Assembly (NCBI RefSeq): GCF_020171925.1
Contig: NZ_JAIVAR010000002.1
Span: 372,001-436,000 of the forward strand
DNA length: 64,000 nt
From: Rossellomorea aquimaris
GTDB lineage: Bacteria; Bacillota; Bacilli; Bacillales; Bacillaceae_B
Direction of reading: 5' to 3'
Shown here: positions 16,901-24,355 of the stretch, piece after piece
How positions within the stretch are numbered: the first letter of the stretch is position 1
Layout: every line of letters starts with the position of its first letter
Position numbers and translations under genes: made by a program
The notes under the pieces: model-generated
Databases searched by the model: none
What the model saw: only the letters and a program-made list of their open reading frames with translations
What the model was told of the DNA's origin: nothing

Positions 16901-19578
16901 ATGACAATTTTGGTGTCTGGAACTGGGGAGATGTCGCGTCGCCTCCAGCAAACTGGCCAACCGATGCAGCTGATTTAACGGGTAGAGACCAATACGGTGC
17001 GTATGTCGATATCCCGTTAAAAGAAAATGCGAAGCAAATTGGCTTCATCGTCATGGATGAAACAAAAGGCGATGCGGGCAAGGACGGCGGCGACAAAACG
17101 TTCAATCTGCTCGATAAGTACAATCGTCTTTGGGTCAAACAGGGCGACGATACGGTGTACGTGTCACCGTATTGGGAAGTGGCATCCGGCATCACATCCG
17201 CAGAGGTGATCTCGGAAAACAAAATCCGCCTCGGATTTACGATGACGGACGGTTTGACGCCCGAAGCTTTAAAAGAAAAACTGGTAATTAAAGACAGTGA
17301 TGATGGTGATGTGGCGATTGAAAGCGTCGAGATCACCGGCGATAAAACGGTAGAGGTCAAGGCTTCATTCAGCTTGGTAAAACTGCCGCTAACCATCACG
17401 TATTCCGGCAGGACCATCTCAGCGTCATCCGGCTGGAGAATGCTTGATAGCATGTATGGATATGATGGGGACGATCTTGGAGCGACATACAAAGAAGGCA
17501 ATGCCACATTGAAATTATGGGCTCCGAAAGCAAGCAGTGTCGTCGCTAAATTTTATGATAAAGAAGATGCTGCAACAGAAATCGGCAGTGTAGAGCTTAC
17601 GAAAGGTGAAAAAGGAGTCTGGTCAGCGGACGTCAAGGCAAGTGAGCTTGGCTTATCCGATCTGAAAGGCTACTACTATCAATACGAAGTCACGAATGAC
17701 GGGGTAACGAGAAAGGTGCTCGACCCTTATGCCAAATCGATGGCAGCCTTCACCGTCAATACGAAAGGGGAAGCGGGTCCTGACGGAGATAAAGTCGGAA
17801 AAGCGGCGATCGTCGACTTAAGCGGGACGAACCCAAAAGGCTTCACCCATGCAAACATCGATGGCTATGAAAGACGAGAAGATGCGATCATTTACGAAAC
17901 ACATATCCGCGACTTCACGTCGGATCCATCGATCGCAGATGACCTGAACGCAAGGTGGGGCTCGTACAAAGCCTTCATCGACAAGCTGGATTACATCAAA
18001 TCACTCGGTGTCACGCACGTGCAGCTGCTGCCGGTTATGGCGTGGTACTACGGTGACGAAACGAAGATGGATGAGCGGGAGCTTGAATACTCAGCCGGAG
18101 GAAACGAATATAACTGGGGTTACGATCCGCACAGTTATTTCTCCCCGGACGGTGCGTATTCAGAGGATGCGACCGATCCTGAACTTCGTGTAAAAGAGCT
18201 CAAACAGCTGATCGACGCCATCCATGATGCCGGAATGGGTGTCGTGCTGGATGTCGTGTACACGCACATGGCACAAACAAGCACGCTGAATGACATTGTG
18301 CCGAATTACTACGCATTCCAGGATGACAAAGGCAACTTCCTTGGAGGCTTCGGGAACAACCTGGCCACGAATCATAAGATGGCTGAAAAGCTGATGGTCG
18401 ATTCAGTGAAATACTGGTTCGAGGAATATAAGATCGACGGCATGCGCTTCGATATGATGGGAGACGCAAGCTATCCAGCGGTACAAAGCGCCTATGACGC
18501 AGCTGAATCCGTCAATCCCGACGCTCTATTCATCGGGGAAGGATGGAGAACGTTCGCTGGTCACTTGGCAGACCCTGAGTTAAAAGGAATGGGTGCCGAT
18601 CAGGACTGGATGGACAAAACCGACGATGTCGGCGTATTCTCCGATGAAATCCGAAACGAATTGAAATCCGGCTTCGGTTCAGAAGGCGAGCCTCGTTTCA
18701 TCACCGGAGGCCCGCGTGACATCAACACCATTTTCAACAACATCAAAGGCCAGCCGGGCAACACGGCCGATGACGATCCAGGCGATATGGTCCAATACAT
18801 CGCAGCGCATGATAACCTACCGCTGTACGATGTGATTGCACAATCAATTAAGAAGGATCCGGCCATTCCTGAAAATAACCTGGAAATCCATAAGCGAATC
18901 CGCCTCGGGAACTCCATGATCCTGACATCGCAAGGAACGGCCTTCCTGCATGCGGGTCAGGAATACGGTAGAACGAAGCAGTGGTTCGGTGAGGGGGTAC
19001 CGGAGCAGAAGTACCACGAATTAAAAGATGAAGACGGAAATCCTTTCGGCTACTTCATCCACGACTCCTACGATTCGTCCGATGCCATCAATAAATTTGA
19101 TTGGGAGAAAGCGACGAACGCAGAGGAATTCGCCGTGAACTCGACAACGAGGGAATTCACGGAAGGCTTGATTAAGCTGAGACGTTCAACAAATGCTTTC
19201 CGACTGGGTGATAAGGAGCTCGTCGACCAGAACGTGACGATGCTCGATATCCCTGAAATCAAGGATACGGACTTGATACTCGCATACAAAAACGTGTCAA
19301 CAGACGATACGGGCACCTACTACGTATTCGTCAATGCTGATAACAAGGAGCGTACGCTATCCATCGGCGATTACGACTTCCGAGGCGCGAAAGTGTTGGT
19401 CGATAGTGACGAAGCGGGTGTTAAGCCGGTTGAGGAACGGTCTGGGTTTAAGTTGAAGAAGGATACGTTGACGATTGAGCCGTTGACTACGGTTGTGATT
19501 AAAATCGATCAAAAAGGTAAAGCAAAAGGCAAATCAAAAGATAAACCCGGTAAAAGAAAAGGTCAAAAAGAACAATAG
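13975..19578 (+). CDS. Secreted two-headed GH13 amylase-pullulanase (amylopullulanase), 1867 aa
   Basis: An exported giant with signal peptide ending near AQTVTAAS (residue ~35). Domain order: CBM41-like starch-binding module (~43-130); linker beta domain; a first GH13 domain (~345-800) of alpha-amylase/neopullulanase type with catalytic residues FRVD (D566), GEVWG (E595) and SHDE (D661); two tandem CBM41 modules starting near 856 (NNIRIHYKRED) and 963 (NTVRIHYVRED); an inserted beta domain; a CBM48-like module (~1168); and a second GH13 domain of type I pullulanase with YNWGYDP (~1379), GMRFDMMG (D1493), GEGW (E1522) and AAHDN (D1613). The tail is a Lys/Gly-rich repeat that may bind the wall. 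It should cut alpha-1,4 and alpha-1,6 bonds in starch, glycogen or pullulan. Monocistronic, preceded by two cre-like sites. Confidence 0.93.
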   Translation: MKKGTKRRFSIFMTLLMVVGLWMPYIPAQTVTAASGGEEMSSERTVRFTYIREDQKYDGWNIWAWYTGVRNDQLNFDSYENGVATANIAVAPETERFGFVLRSTDNWDTAQREFGDRYIKVNKNDTITKAYVTSGVEEIRIVPDGSAPVIDQGNATFYYRDKGLFASDEMDSIEKVELKLNGETKEMTYEPENERFVVSYEDIPNGKTPYSFLVTRNGQTIEVSDPYNTVDGKSHIDFQKGELTVSGTVEPQHIDYNENAVLSVHVDGLTEGLEVSKITADLSSLGGSEKTTIDPALKEVTIAVDDDVTAGTKDIPLSIVDNYGNPYEGTAQVEVKTRQAVGENDFDWDESIIYFMLTDRFFNGDTSNDDPYDLNADQSKRGTHQGGDFEGITSKLDYLDELGVNTIWISPIVENVKYDVRKGEAGEPYFSYHGYWASNFSQLNPYFGSMEEFHTLIDAAHDRGMKIMVDVVLNHTGYGLKEMDGELPEAERPAGYPTDDDRTRFSDIVRQGPDVGSDEVVGELAGLPDIITEDPEVRQQIIDWQTDWIDKATTAKGNTIDYFRVDTVKHVDKPTWMAFKNAITEKMPEHKMIGEVWGASVDNDSGYLESGMMDSLLDFGFKGIATEFVNGNLKAANDKLTARNGKIDNTATLGQFLGSHDENGFLYSLGGDEGKLKVAASLQATAKGQPVVYYGEEIGQSGENNYPQYDNRYDFAWDQVENNDILHHYKKILNFRGEHSKVFAKGERTFIGGTNSDQFLMFARKHEDESVYVGLNVGEKATEIKVTVDSPDAVITDHYSGKEYAASGAEEVTVPIPAIADGGTVLLTVAGGSITAAERGSRDGTEPEVEPVPENNIRIHYKREDGNYENYGAWLWNDVASPSADWPVGATPFEKTDRYGAYVDVPLKEGAKNIGFLVVNRTNGEKDGGDKGFTINSEDMNEIWIEQGSDKVSTFEPVDLPENTVRIHYVREDANYDNFGVWNWGDVASPPANWPTDAADLTGRDQYGAYVDIPLKENAKQIGFIVMDETKGDAGKDGGDKTFNLLDKYNRLWVKQGDDTVYVSPYWEVASGITSAEVISENKIRLGFTMTDGLTPEALKEKLVIKDSDDGDVAIESVEITGDKTVEVKASFSLVKLPLTITYSGRTISASSGWRMLDSMYGYDGDDLGATYKEGNATLKLWAPKASSVVAKFYDKEDAATEIGSVELTKGEKGVWSADVKASELGLSDLKGYYYQYEVTNDGVTRKVLDPYAKSMAAFTVNTKGEAGPDGDKVGKAAIVDLSGTNPKGFTHANIDGYERREDAIIYETHIRDFTSDPSIADDLNARWGSYKAFIDKLDYIKSLGVTHVQLLPVMAWYYGDETKMDERELEYSAGGNEYNWGYDPHSYFSPDGAYSEDATDPELRVKELKQLIDAIHDAGMGVVLDVVYTHMAQTSTLNDIVPNYYAFQDDKGNFLGGFGNNLATNHKMAEKLMVDSVKYWFEEYKIDGMRFDMMGDASYPAVQSAYDAAESVNPDALFIGEGWRTFAGHLADPELKGMGADQDWMDKTDDVGVFSDEIRNELKSGFGSEGEPRFITGGPRDINTIFNNIKGQPGNTADDDPGDMVQYIAAHDNLPLYDVIAQSIKKDPAIPENNLEIHKRIRLGNSMILTSQGTAFLHAGQEYGRTKQWFGEGVPEQKYHELKDEDGNPFGYFIHDSYDSSDAINKFDWEKATNAEEFAVNSTTREFTEGLIKLRRSTNAFRLGDKELVDQNVTMLDIPEIKDTDLILAYKNVSTDDTGTYYVFVNADNKERTLSIGDYDFRGAKVLVDSDEAGVKPVEERSGFKLKKDTLTIEPLTTVVIKIDQKGKAKGKSKDKPGKRKGQKEQ

Positions 19579-19591
19579 TCTTAACTATGTT

Positions 19592-19633
19592 AAAGGCCCG
19601 TTCCTCAATTATTGCGAGGGACGGGCCTTTAGA
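19592..19633 (+). terminator. Terminator between convergent genes
   Basis: AAAGGCCCGTtCCTC pairs with GAGGGACGGGCCTTT with one bulge; only a short T-run follows on the plus strand. Confidence 0.65.
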
Positions 19634-19694
19634 GTTTTGGAAGTCATTGTGACAATACTTATGGTTCTTGTTTTTCCTTGTTTTAGGGTTAGTT

Positions 19695-19760
19695 TTCAAC
19701 AAGGAGTCTGGGGATATTCCAGACTGACCCTTTTGAACCAAGCGACCTGTCCTTATGGCT
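19695..19760. repeat. Degenerate GGGACAGGT-family copy
   Basis: Contains GAACCAAGCGACCTGTCC, similar to the right arm of the family. No complete left arm. Confidence 0.4.
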
Positions 19761-19778
19761 TTAGTGGAAATCCCTGTG

Positions 19779-22091
19779 TTACGCCAAAATGCTTTCAAAT
19801 TCTTCAGCTGAAACGGCTGGACTGAAGAGAAATCCTTGGAATTCATGGCAGCCGATTTGTTGAAGGAAATTTTTTTGGACTTCAGTTTCTACCCCTTCAG
19901 CGAGTACGCTAAGTTGCAACGATTTTGCCATGTAAACAATCAATTTGACGATTGCCATATCTTTTTCGCTAGCAGGAATGGCGTGAATGAACGAGCGGTC
20001 GATTTTTAAACGATCAATAGGGAGTTGACTTAAGTAGCGTAGCGATGAATAGCCCGTCCCAAAGTCATCCATGGAAATTTTGATACCCGTTTTTCTTAAA
20101 GCGGAAAGCTTCTCTAAGACGTTTTCATAATCATCCATCGCAATGCTCTCTGTAATTTCCAGCTCTAAGTACGTTGGGTCGACTCCTGTCTCCTTGATAA
20201 TGGTTATTACGTTATGGGCAAAGTCGGGTTTCTGGATATCTAGGGAAGAGATGTTGACGGCTATCTTTACTAAGGGTAATCCCTTGCTTTTCCATTTATT
20301 GATCTGTTCGCAAGCCGTTCGAATCACCCAGAGCGTAATGAGTGAGATAAGTCCAGTTTCTTCTGCTAACGGAATAAACTTATTTGGAGGAATAAACCCT
20401 TCATTTTGTTTTTTCCAGCGAATCAGCGCTTCTGCTCCAATTACTTTACCAGTGTCTATAGAAAGCTGCGGTTGGAAATGGAGGCTGAATTCTTCTGCCT
20501 CAATCGCCCTGCGCAAGGCATTTTCGAGTTCGATTCTTTTCTGATCCCCCATAGAGGGGTGATAATACAGATAATTGTTTTTACCTCTTCCTTTTACTTG
20601 ATACATGGCAATATCTGCGCACTTGAGTAACTCTTCGAAGTTGCTACCATGTTCGGGGTATAAAGCAATCCCGATGCTTGGTGATATATGTATTACCCTT
20701 CCTTCGATGTTAAACGGTTTAGCCATTTCATCCAGTACATTTATCGCGAGTTCTTTGATATTCTCATTGCTTTTGTATTCAATGATGAAAGCAAACTCAT
20801 CTCCGCCAATACGAGAAATCATTACTTCAGGTGCATTTTCTATTAGCCTTTTGGAAACTTCTTTTAATAGTAAGTCACCAAAGAGGTGACCATAATGGTC
20901 GTTGATATATTTGAAACGATCTAAGTCCATTAGTAAAACCGCAATCTTGCCTTCCTGTTGGTTCATGATTAGTGTTGAGATTTTTCTTTCCAATAACCTT
21001 CGATTCGGTAGTTCTGTAAGCATATCATGGTATGCCATATATTCAACGCTATTTAGTGTTTCTTCAAGTTGTTCAGTTCTTTTTTGGACCTTACTTTCTA
21101 GTTCATCATTTAAGAGTTTAAGATCATTGACTAAACGATCATTTTCAAGCAGTGTGATGACTTGTCTCAGAATGAATAGAACCATACAGATAAAAAAACC
21201 AAATAAGATACTATCTATTTGGTTATTGGAATATTGGAAAATCATCGCTGTAAATAGTAGGCCGAAACTTGAGTAAGTTAGACCATGGCGAAATAGATGT
21301 ATTTTTTTACTCTCTTTAATTTTCGATTCTGTAAAATTGGATGGTTTATTATACACCCCGGCGAGACCGATTAATAATAGTGAAATCACCCAAAGTTGCT
21401 CGCTATACCCTCCAACAACATAAGAGCCAATTACTTTCTCGTAGGAAAACAGAGTGTCAGCGAGGATTTGTATAAGTAACCCTGTAATGAGAAGTATGGT
21501 AGAGCTTTTATTTAATAACCGTTGGGAAATGATGAAAATGCTAAACGCTCCAAAAAGCATACCCAGATCCAATATTGGATATAACAAAACCGGAAAAAAA
21601 GAAACCGTGGCACTTTGTGATAGCAAAGGACTGATAATGAATTTCCAACTAAAAGCAGTAGCTACTGACATGACAATGACCATATCGAAAAACATCCGCA
21701 GTGTAAACAATTTACTTTTGTGTACATACATTAAGACGATTAACCCAATTAAATAAAATACATTTTGCCAAATCCACAGGATATCTGGGATCAATGGATG
21801 ATATAGGGGGCCATTAATGAAGATGAATTCATTGAGCGTCCACATAATCAAGGCAAATAAGTAGCTTAAGCAACCGAAAGATAGGGATAACCAAAAATAT
21901 TTATTATGATTGCCCGTATTCCGATAAATTGAGAATAACCATAAGAAAGCTATTAATGGCGCAATGATTTGGAGCAAGACTCCCCCAAAGTAATAGACTA
22001 TCTCCAAATCTCTGAAATAGGTATTCCATAGGAAATTAATTAACATGAAAATGATGATGAATGAAAGTGCGTGTTTTCTTTGAATAAACAT
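19779..22091 (-). CDS. Membrane GGDEF-EAL protein (c-di-GMP synthesis/degradation)
   Basis: About 770 residues. The N-terminal ~300 residues hold roughly nine transmembrane helices (for example HALSFIIIFMLINFL, LIGLIVLMYVH, LLLITGLLIQILADTL), a sensor region of MASE-like type. A coiled-coil linker (LLNDELESKVQKRTEQLEETL) leads to a GGDEF domain with intact RIGGDEF near residue 430; no RxxD inhibitory site precedes it. The EAL domain retains EALIRW (~553), ELEITES, DDFGTGYSSL, KIDRSF and AEGVET, so phosphodiesterase activity is plausible; both halves look intact. I start at ATG 22091, with AAGGAAGGT upstream, rather than at 22118 inside the preceding gene. It lies just after a GNAT-like gene and two c-di-GMP riboswitches occur within 5 kb. 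Confidence 0.92.
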   Translation of the reverse strand: MFIQRKHALSFIIIFMLINFLWNTYFRDLEIVYYFGGVLLQIIAPLIAFLWLFSIYRNTGNHNKYFWLSLSFGCLSYLFALIMWTLNEFIFINGPLYHPLIPDILWIWQNVFYLIGLIVLMYVHKSKLFTLRMFFDMVIVMSVATAFSWKFIISPLLSQSATVSFFPVLLYPILDLGMLFGAFSIFIISQRLLNKSSTILLITGLLIQILADTLFSYEKVIGSYVVGGYSEQLWVISLLLIGLAGVYNKPSNFTESKIKESKKIHLFRHGLTYSSFGLLFTAMIFQYSNNQIDSILFGFFICMVLFILRQVITLLENDRLVNDLKLLNDELESKVQKRTEQLEETLNSVEYMAYHDMLTELPNRRLLERKISTLIMNQQEGKIAVLLMDLDRFKYINDHYGHLFGDLLLKEVSKRLIENAPEVMISRIGGDEFAFIIEYKSNENIKELAINVLDEMAKPFNIEGRVIHISPSIGIALYPEHGSNFEELLKCADIAMYQVKGRGKNNYLYYHPSMGDQKRIELENALRRAIEAEEFSLHFQPQLSIDTGKVIGAEALIRWKKQNEGFIPPNKFIPLAEETGLISLITLWVIRTACEQINKWKSKGLPLVKIAVNISSLDIQKPDFAHNVITIIKETGVDPTYLELEITESIAMDDYENVLEKLSALRKTGIKISMDDFGTGYSSLRYLSQLPIDRLKIDRSFIHAIPASEKDMAIVKLIVYMAKSLQLSVLAEGVETEVQKNFLQQIGCHEFQGFLFSPAVSAEEFESILA

Positions 22092-22101
22092 GTTACCTTC
22101 C

Positions 22102-22659
22102 TTACTTATAAATTCCATATGCCTCTGAAATATCGACTAACCAATCGAACTGTTCTTTATTGGAATAAATCGTTTGAAGATTAATAACAGATGGAATGAC
22201 ATAATCTCCTTTATAAAATCTCATTTCCCCTATTATTTCAAAAGGAACCTTGTAAACATTTCGTAGAGCTTTATAAAATACTCGTTCAAGGAGCGCTACA
22301 CAGTATTTCTGACTATGTAATTCTGCGTGATGAATAATAACCGATAAGAGCGTATTTAAATTTTTCCCTCTATATTCTTTAAGAATAGCAACCTTATCGA
22401 TTATGATAGTTTGAAACATGTCTTCTAATAAAAGAGGTTTATGGTTGAATGGATAAGCCTGATTGACTTCTAATTCTCCATCAAGTGAGTAAGGTTGTAT
22501 TTCAACCGTCCCAACCCACACATCACTTGGATCTTTAATTAAGAATCTAGCAGTATGATGGGGGTTGATTTCAAAGTCATAGCCTTTTTCTTGCCAGCAC
22601 TCCATCCATATTCCATTAAAATATTCTACATCCTCGGGAGTTTCGACCTTTTTATACAT
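22102..22659 (-). CDS. GNAT-fold acyltransferase-like protein
   Basis: A 185-residue protein starting at ATG 22659 behind AGGAGG. Central segments IIIDKVAILKEYRGKNLNTLL and YCVALLERVFYKALRNVYKVP resemble the acetyl/acyl-CoA-binding strand and helix of GNAT folds, and the general layout recalls N-acyl amino acid synthases (FeeM) and autoinducer-synthase-like proteins rather than small-molecule acetyltransferases. Substrate is unknown. It ends about 10 bp before the likely start of the GGDEF-EAL gene on the same strand, so both are one operon and its product may feed or sense the c-di-GMP circuit. Family placement is by eye only. Confidence 0.6.
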   Translation of the reverse strand: MYKKVETPEDVEYFNGIWMECWQEKGYDFEINPHHTARFLIKDPSDVWVGTVEIQPYSLDGELEVNQAYPFNHKPLLLEDMFQTIIIDKVAILKEYRGKNLNTLLSVIIHHAELHSQKYCVALLERVFYKALRNVYKVPFEIIGEMRFYKGDYVIPSVINLQTIYSNKEQFDWLVDISEAYGIYK

Positions 22660-23154
22660 GGCTCCTCCTAGAAATATATCGTCATATTTTAATGGTATGA
22701 TGAATCCTTAAATATATCAATAAATATTGTTAATATTGTCGAAATGTGGAGGGTGCAGGGAGATTTCGATCCAGAGGGACGGTCTTTTGCGATCGGAAAC
22801 TGCTTTCTTCTAGGGATGGAATCTATCCTTTAGACTTAATATGATTCTTTCAGTTCACCCATAACCCAATTGGCATCTGTGCACCGTAATAATAGGATTA
22901 ACCATCTGGAGTAGTAGGTGATGGACGGGGGATAGGTCCATTGCCCCTTTTGGTAGGCGATGTCTTTTTTTATTATCAGAATATTCTTTCGGGAATAAAG
23001 CATGGATTTTTTTGAAGGTTATGGTACGCTCTAGTCGTAGTCATTTTGCTCTGTATTCCGGTTGGGTATAAAGAAGCGTATAGACTGGAATCGTTCAGCC
23101 AAAACATAGATGGCAATTACAGCGCATAAATTAACATTAAGAATGTTTAAATTC
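22660..23154. other. Intergenic region with degenerate repeats
   Basis: No supported gene. It includes an ATGGAC...GTCCAT hairpin followed by GCCCCTTTT (22921-22951) and fragments of the GGGAC repeat. It should contain the promoter of the minus-strand operon and that of the riboswitch RNA. Confidence 0.4.
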
Positions 23155-23235
23155 GATAAAGGCAAAACCATTGAAATATGGTGACGCAAAGCTATAGGGG
23201 CTAATGTCAAAAAAGGCAATGCCAGCCAGTTTACG
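23155..23235 (+). promoter_or_regulatory. c-di-GMP-I (GEMM) riboswitch, copy 1
   Basis: The aptamer core is clear: AAGGCAAAACC, GAAA tetraloop, GGTGACGCAAAGC, TATAGGGG and the closing GCCAGCC. The conserved ACGCAAAGC...GGG segments and pairing ATGG/CCAT match GEMM RNAs. It lies about 100 nt upstream of a 63-residue ORF. The expression platform between 23236 and 23336 contains GGGACCCGTCCCC repeats that could form competing hairpins. Confidence 0.9.
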
Positions 23236-23336
23236 ACTGATGTGGGGACCCGTCCCCGCGTCCCACCCCCATGAAACTATAAGTTCTTGCGAAAATTTTA
23301 GTAAGGTGACTGATGGTTATATCAAGGGGGATGTAT

Positions 23337-23528
23337 ATGAAAAAGGTTGAGGGGTTAGCAATGCTAAAAGTGAAATGGCACTCCTTCAGGGTGTCCTATC
23401 ATTACGCACTGCTGGAATGCTGTTTGGATTGCAAGCTTAAGCAGAGATTACACGCGAGTATTTCGTATCATGAGAAGAAGCTAGCTGAGCTAAGAGATCA
23501 ATCAAGGGTGCTATCCGAGATGAACTGA
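23337..23528 (+). CDS. 63-residue protein downstream of c-di-GMP riboswitch
   Basis: ATG 23337 follows AAGGGGG with good spacing. The product is basic, with a CCLDC motif near residue 28 and an amphipathic helix (SYHEKKLAELRDQ) near the end; no transmembrane segment and no family that I recognise. Another start at 23361 (ATG after GAGGGG) would give 55 residues. It is framed by the riboswitch and a very strong terminator, so it is the only candidate target of that riboswitch. Its size suggests a regulatory or interaction peptide responsive to c-di-GMP. Confidence 0.65.
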   Translation: MKKVEGLAMLKVKWHSFRVSYHYALLECCLDCKLKQRLHASISYHEKKLAELRDQSRVLSEMN

Positions 23529-23550
23529 TTACTTCTTCATTCTAATACTA

Positions 23551-23588
23551 AGGACAATGGAATCTATATGATTCCATTGTCTTTTTTT
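23551..23588 (+). terminator. Strong terminator after the riboswitch-controlled small gene
   Basis: GACAATGGAAT and ATTCCATTGTC form an 11-bp stem followed by seven T residues. Confidence 0.95.
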
Positions 23589-23589
23589 A

Positions 23590-24160
23590 CTCGAATTGTG
23601 TACACATCTCAGGATGTACCGGACGAATGTTTCTTCTATCATAAGCCTTAAACTCCTCATGGGTAGGATGAGGGCAAGGATGTGATTGATATGCGCGTAA
23701 TGATCGTAATAAGTTACTGTGTTTTTCTATTTGTTTTGACTTGTACAGAAAGCCTGAAGGTGTTATTTGAAGAAGGGGTTCCACGGTTTAAATGGAACCC
23801 GGATCCGGATATCTCCTCGTTCTTTGATCTCAACTCTTACCCATTCGACAGCCCCCACGTATATTTACCAGAAGGCAGGCCATGCACTCGCTTTCTGTTT
23901 GTTGGAGGTGGTTGTCTATTCAGTTGTGAAGCATATGGGAATGACTACGTTCTTTTGTTTTTTCAATGCAATGTCCACCGAGGTTGCTCGTTATTTTCAA
24001 TCGAACAGGTTGTTTACTGGATGTCGGTTACGATGTGGATGGTGTGTTGGTTATTCTGATAATTTATGTTATTTGGAAGCTAATAATAATGTATTGTTTT
24101 CAACCAAGATTGTATTGAGAGACTTTCGCTGAATGGTGGTCAGAAAAGGAGAAAAGTAAC
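23590..24160. other. Gene-poor region with eroded coding traces
   Basis: Three plus-strand frames each carry pieces that look like membrane protein (LEVVVYSVVKHMGMTTFF, then LDVGYDVDGVLVILIIYV in another frame), as if one gene had accumulated frameshifts. On the minus strand 23587-23784 encodes a 65-codon frame ending HPEMCTQFE with no good ribosome site. None is convincing as an intact gene; I read the region as a remnant. Confidence 0.35.
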
Positions 24161-24280
24161 ACGTGGGCAATAGACCTGTCCCTGTGTTCCATCCTTAGCA
24201 TGCAAACATGTTTAAGCCTTATTATTCCTTTATTATTAAAATGTTACAGTTTTATTACAATAGCGAACTAAAGGAGGATT

Positions 24281-24321
24281 AAAAGTTCCTTATAAAGAAT
24301 TCTGATTATTAGGAACTTTTT
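24281..24321 (+). promoter_or_regulatory. Hairpin in the leader of the metalloprotease gene
   Basis: AAAAGTTCCT and AGGAACTTTT are perfect 10-bp arms separated by 20 bases, 35 bp before the protease start. An unused AAAGGAGG lies just upstream. It could be an attenuator, a stabilising 5' stem or an operator. Confidence 0.45.
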
Positions 24322-24355
24322 ACTACGTTCTGACTATTTTAAGGGGGTAATTTGT

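Noticed and set aside
23587..23784. Reverse-strand 65-codon gene next to the riboswitch terminator
   Set aside because: No ribosome site or recognisable family, and it overlaps plus-strand traces of a decayed membrane gene.
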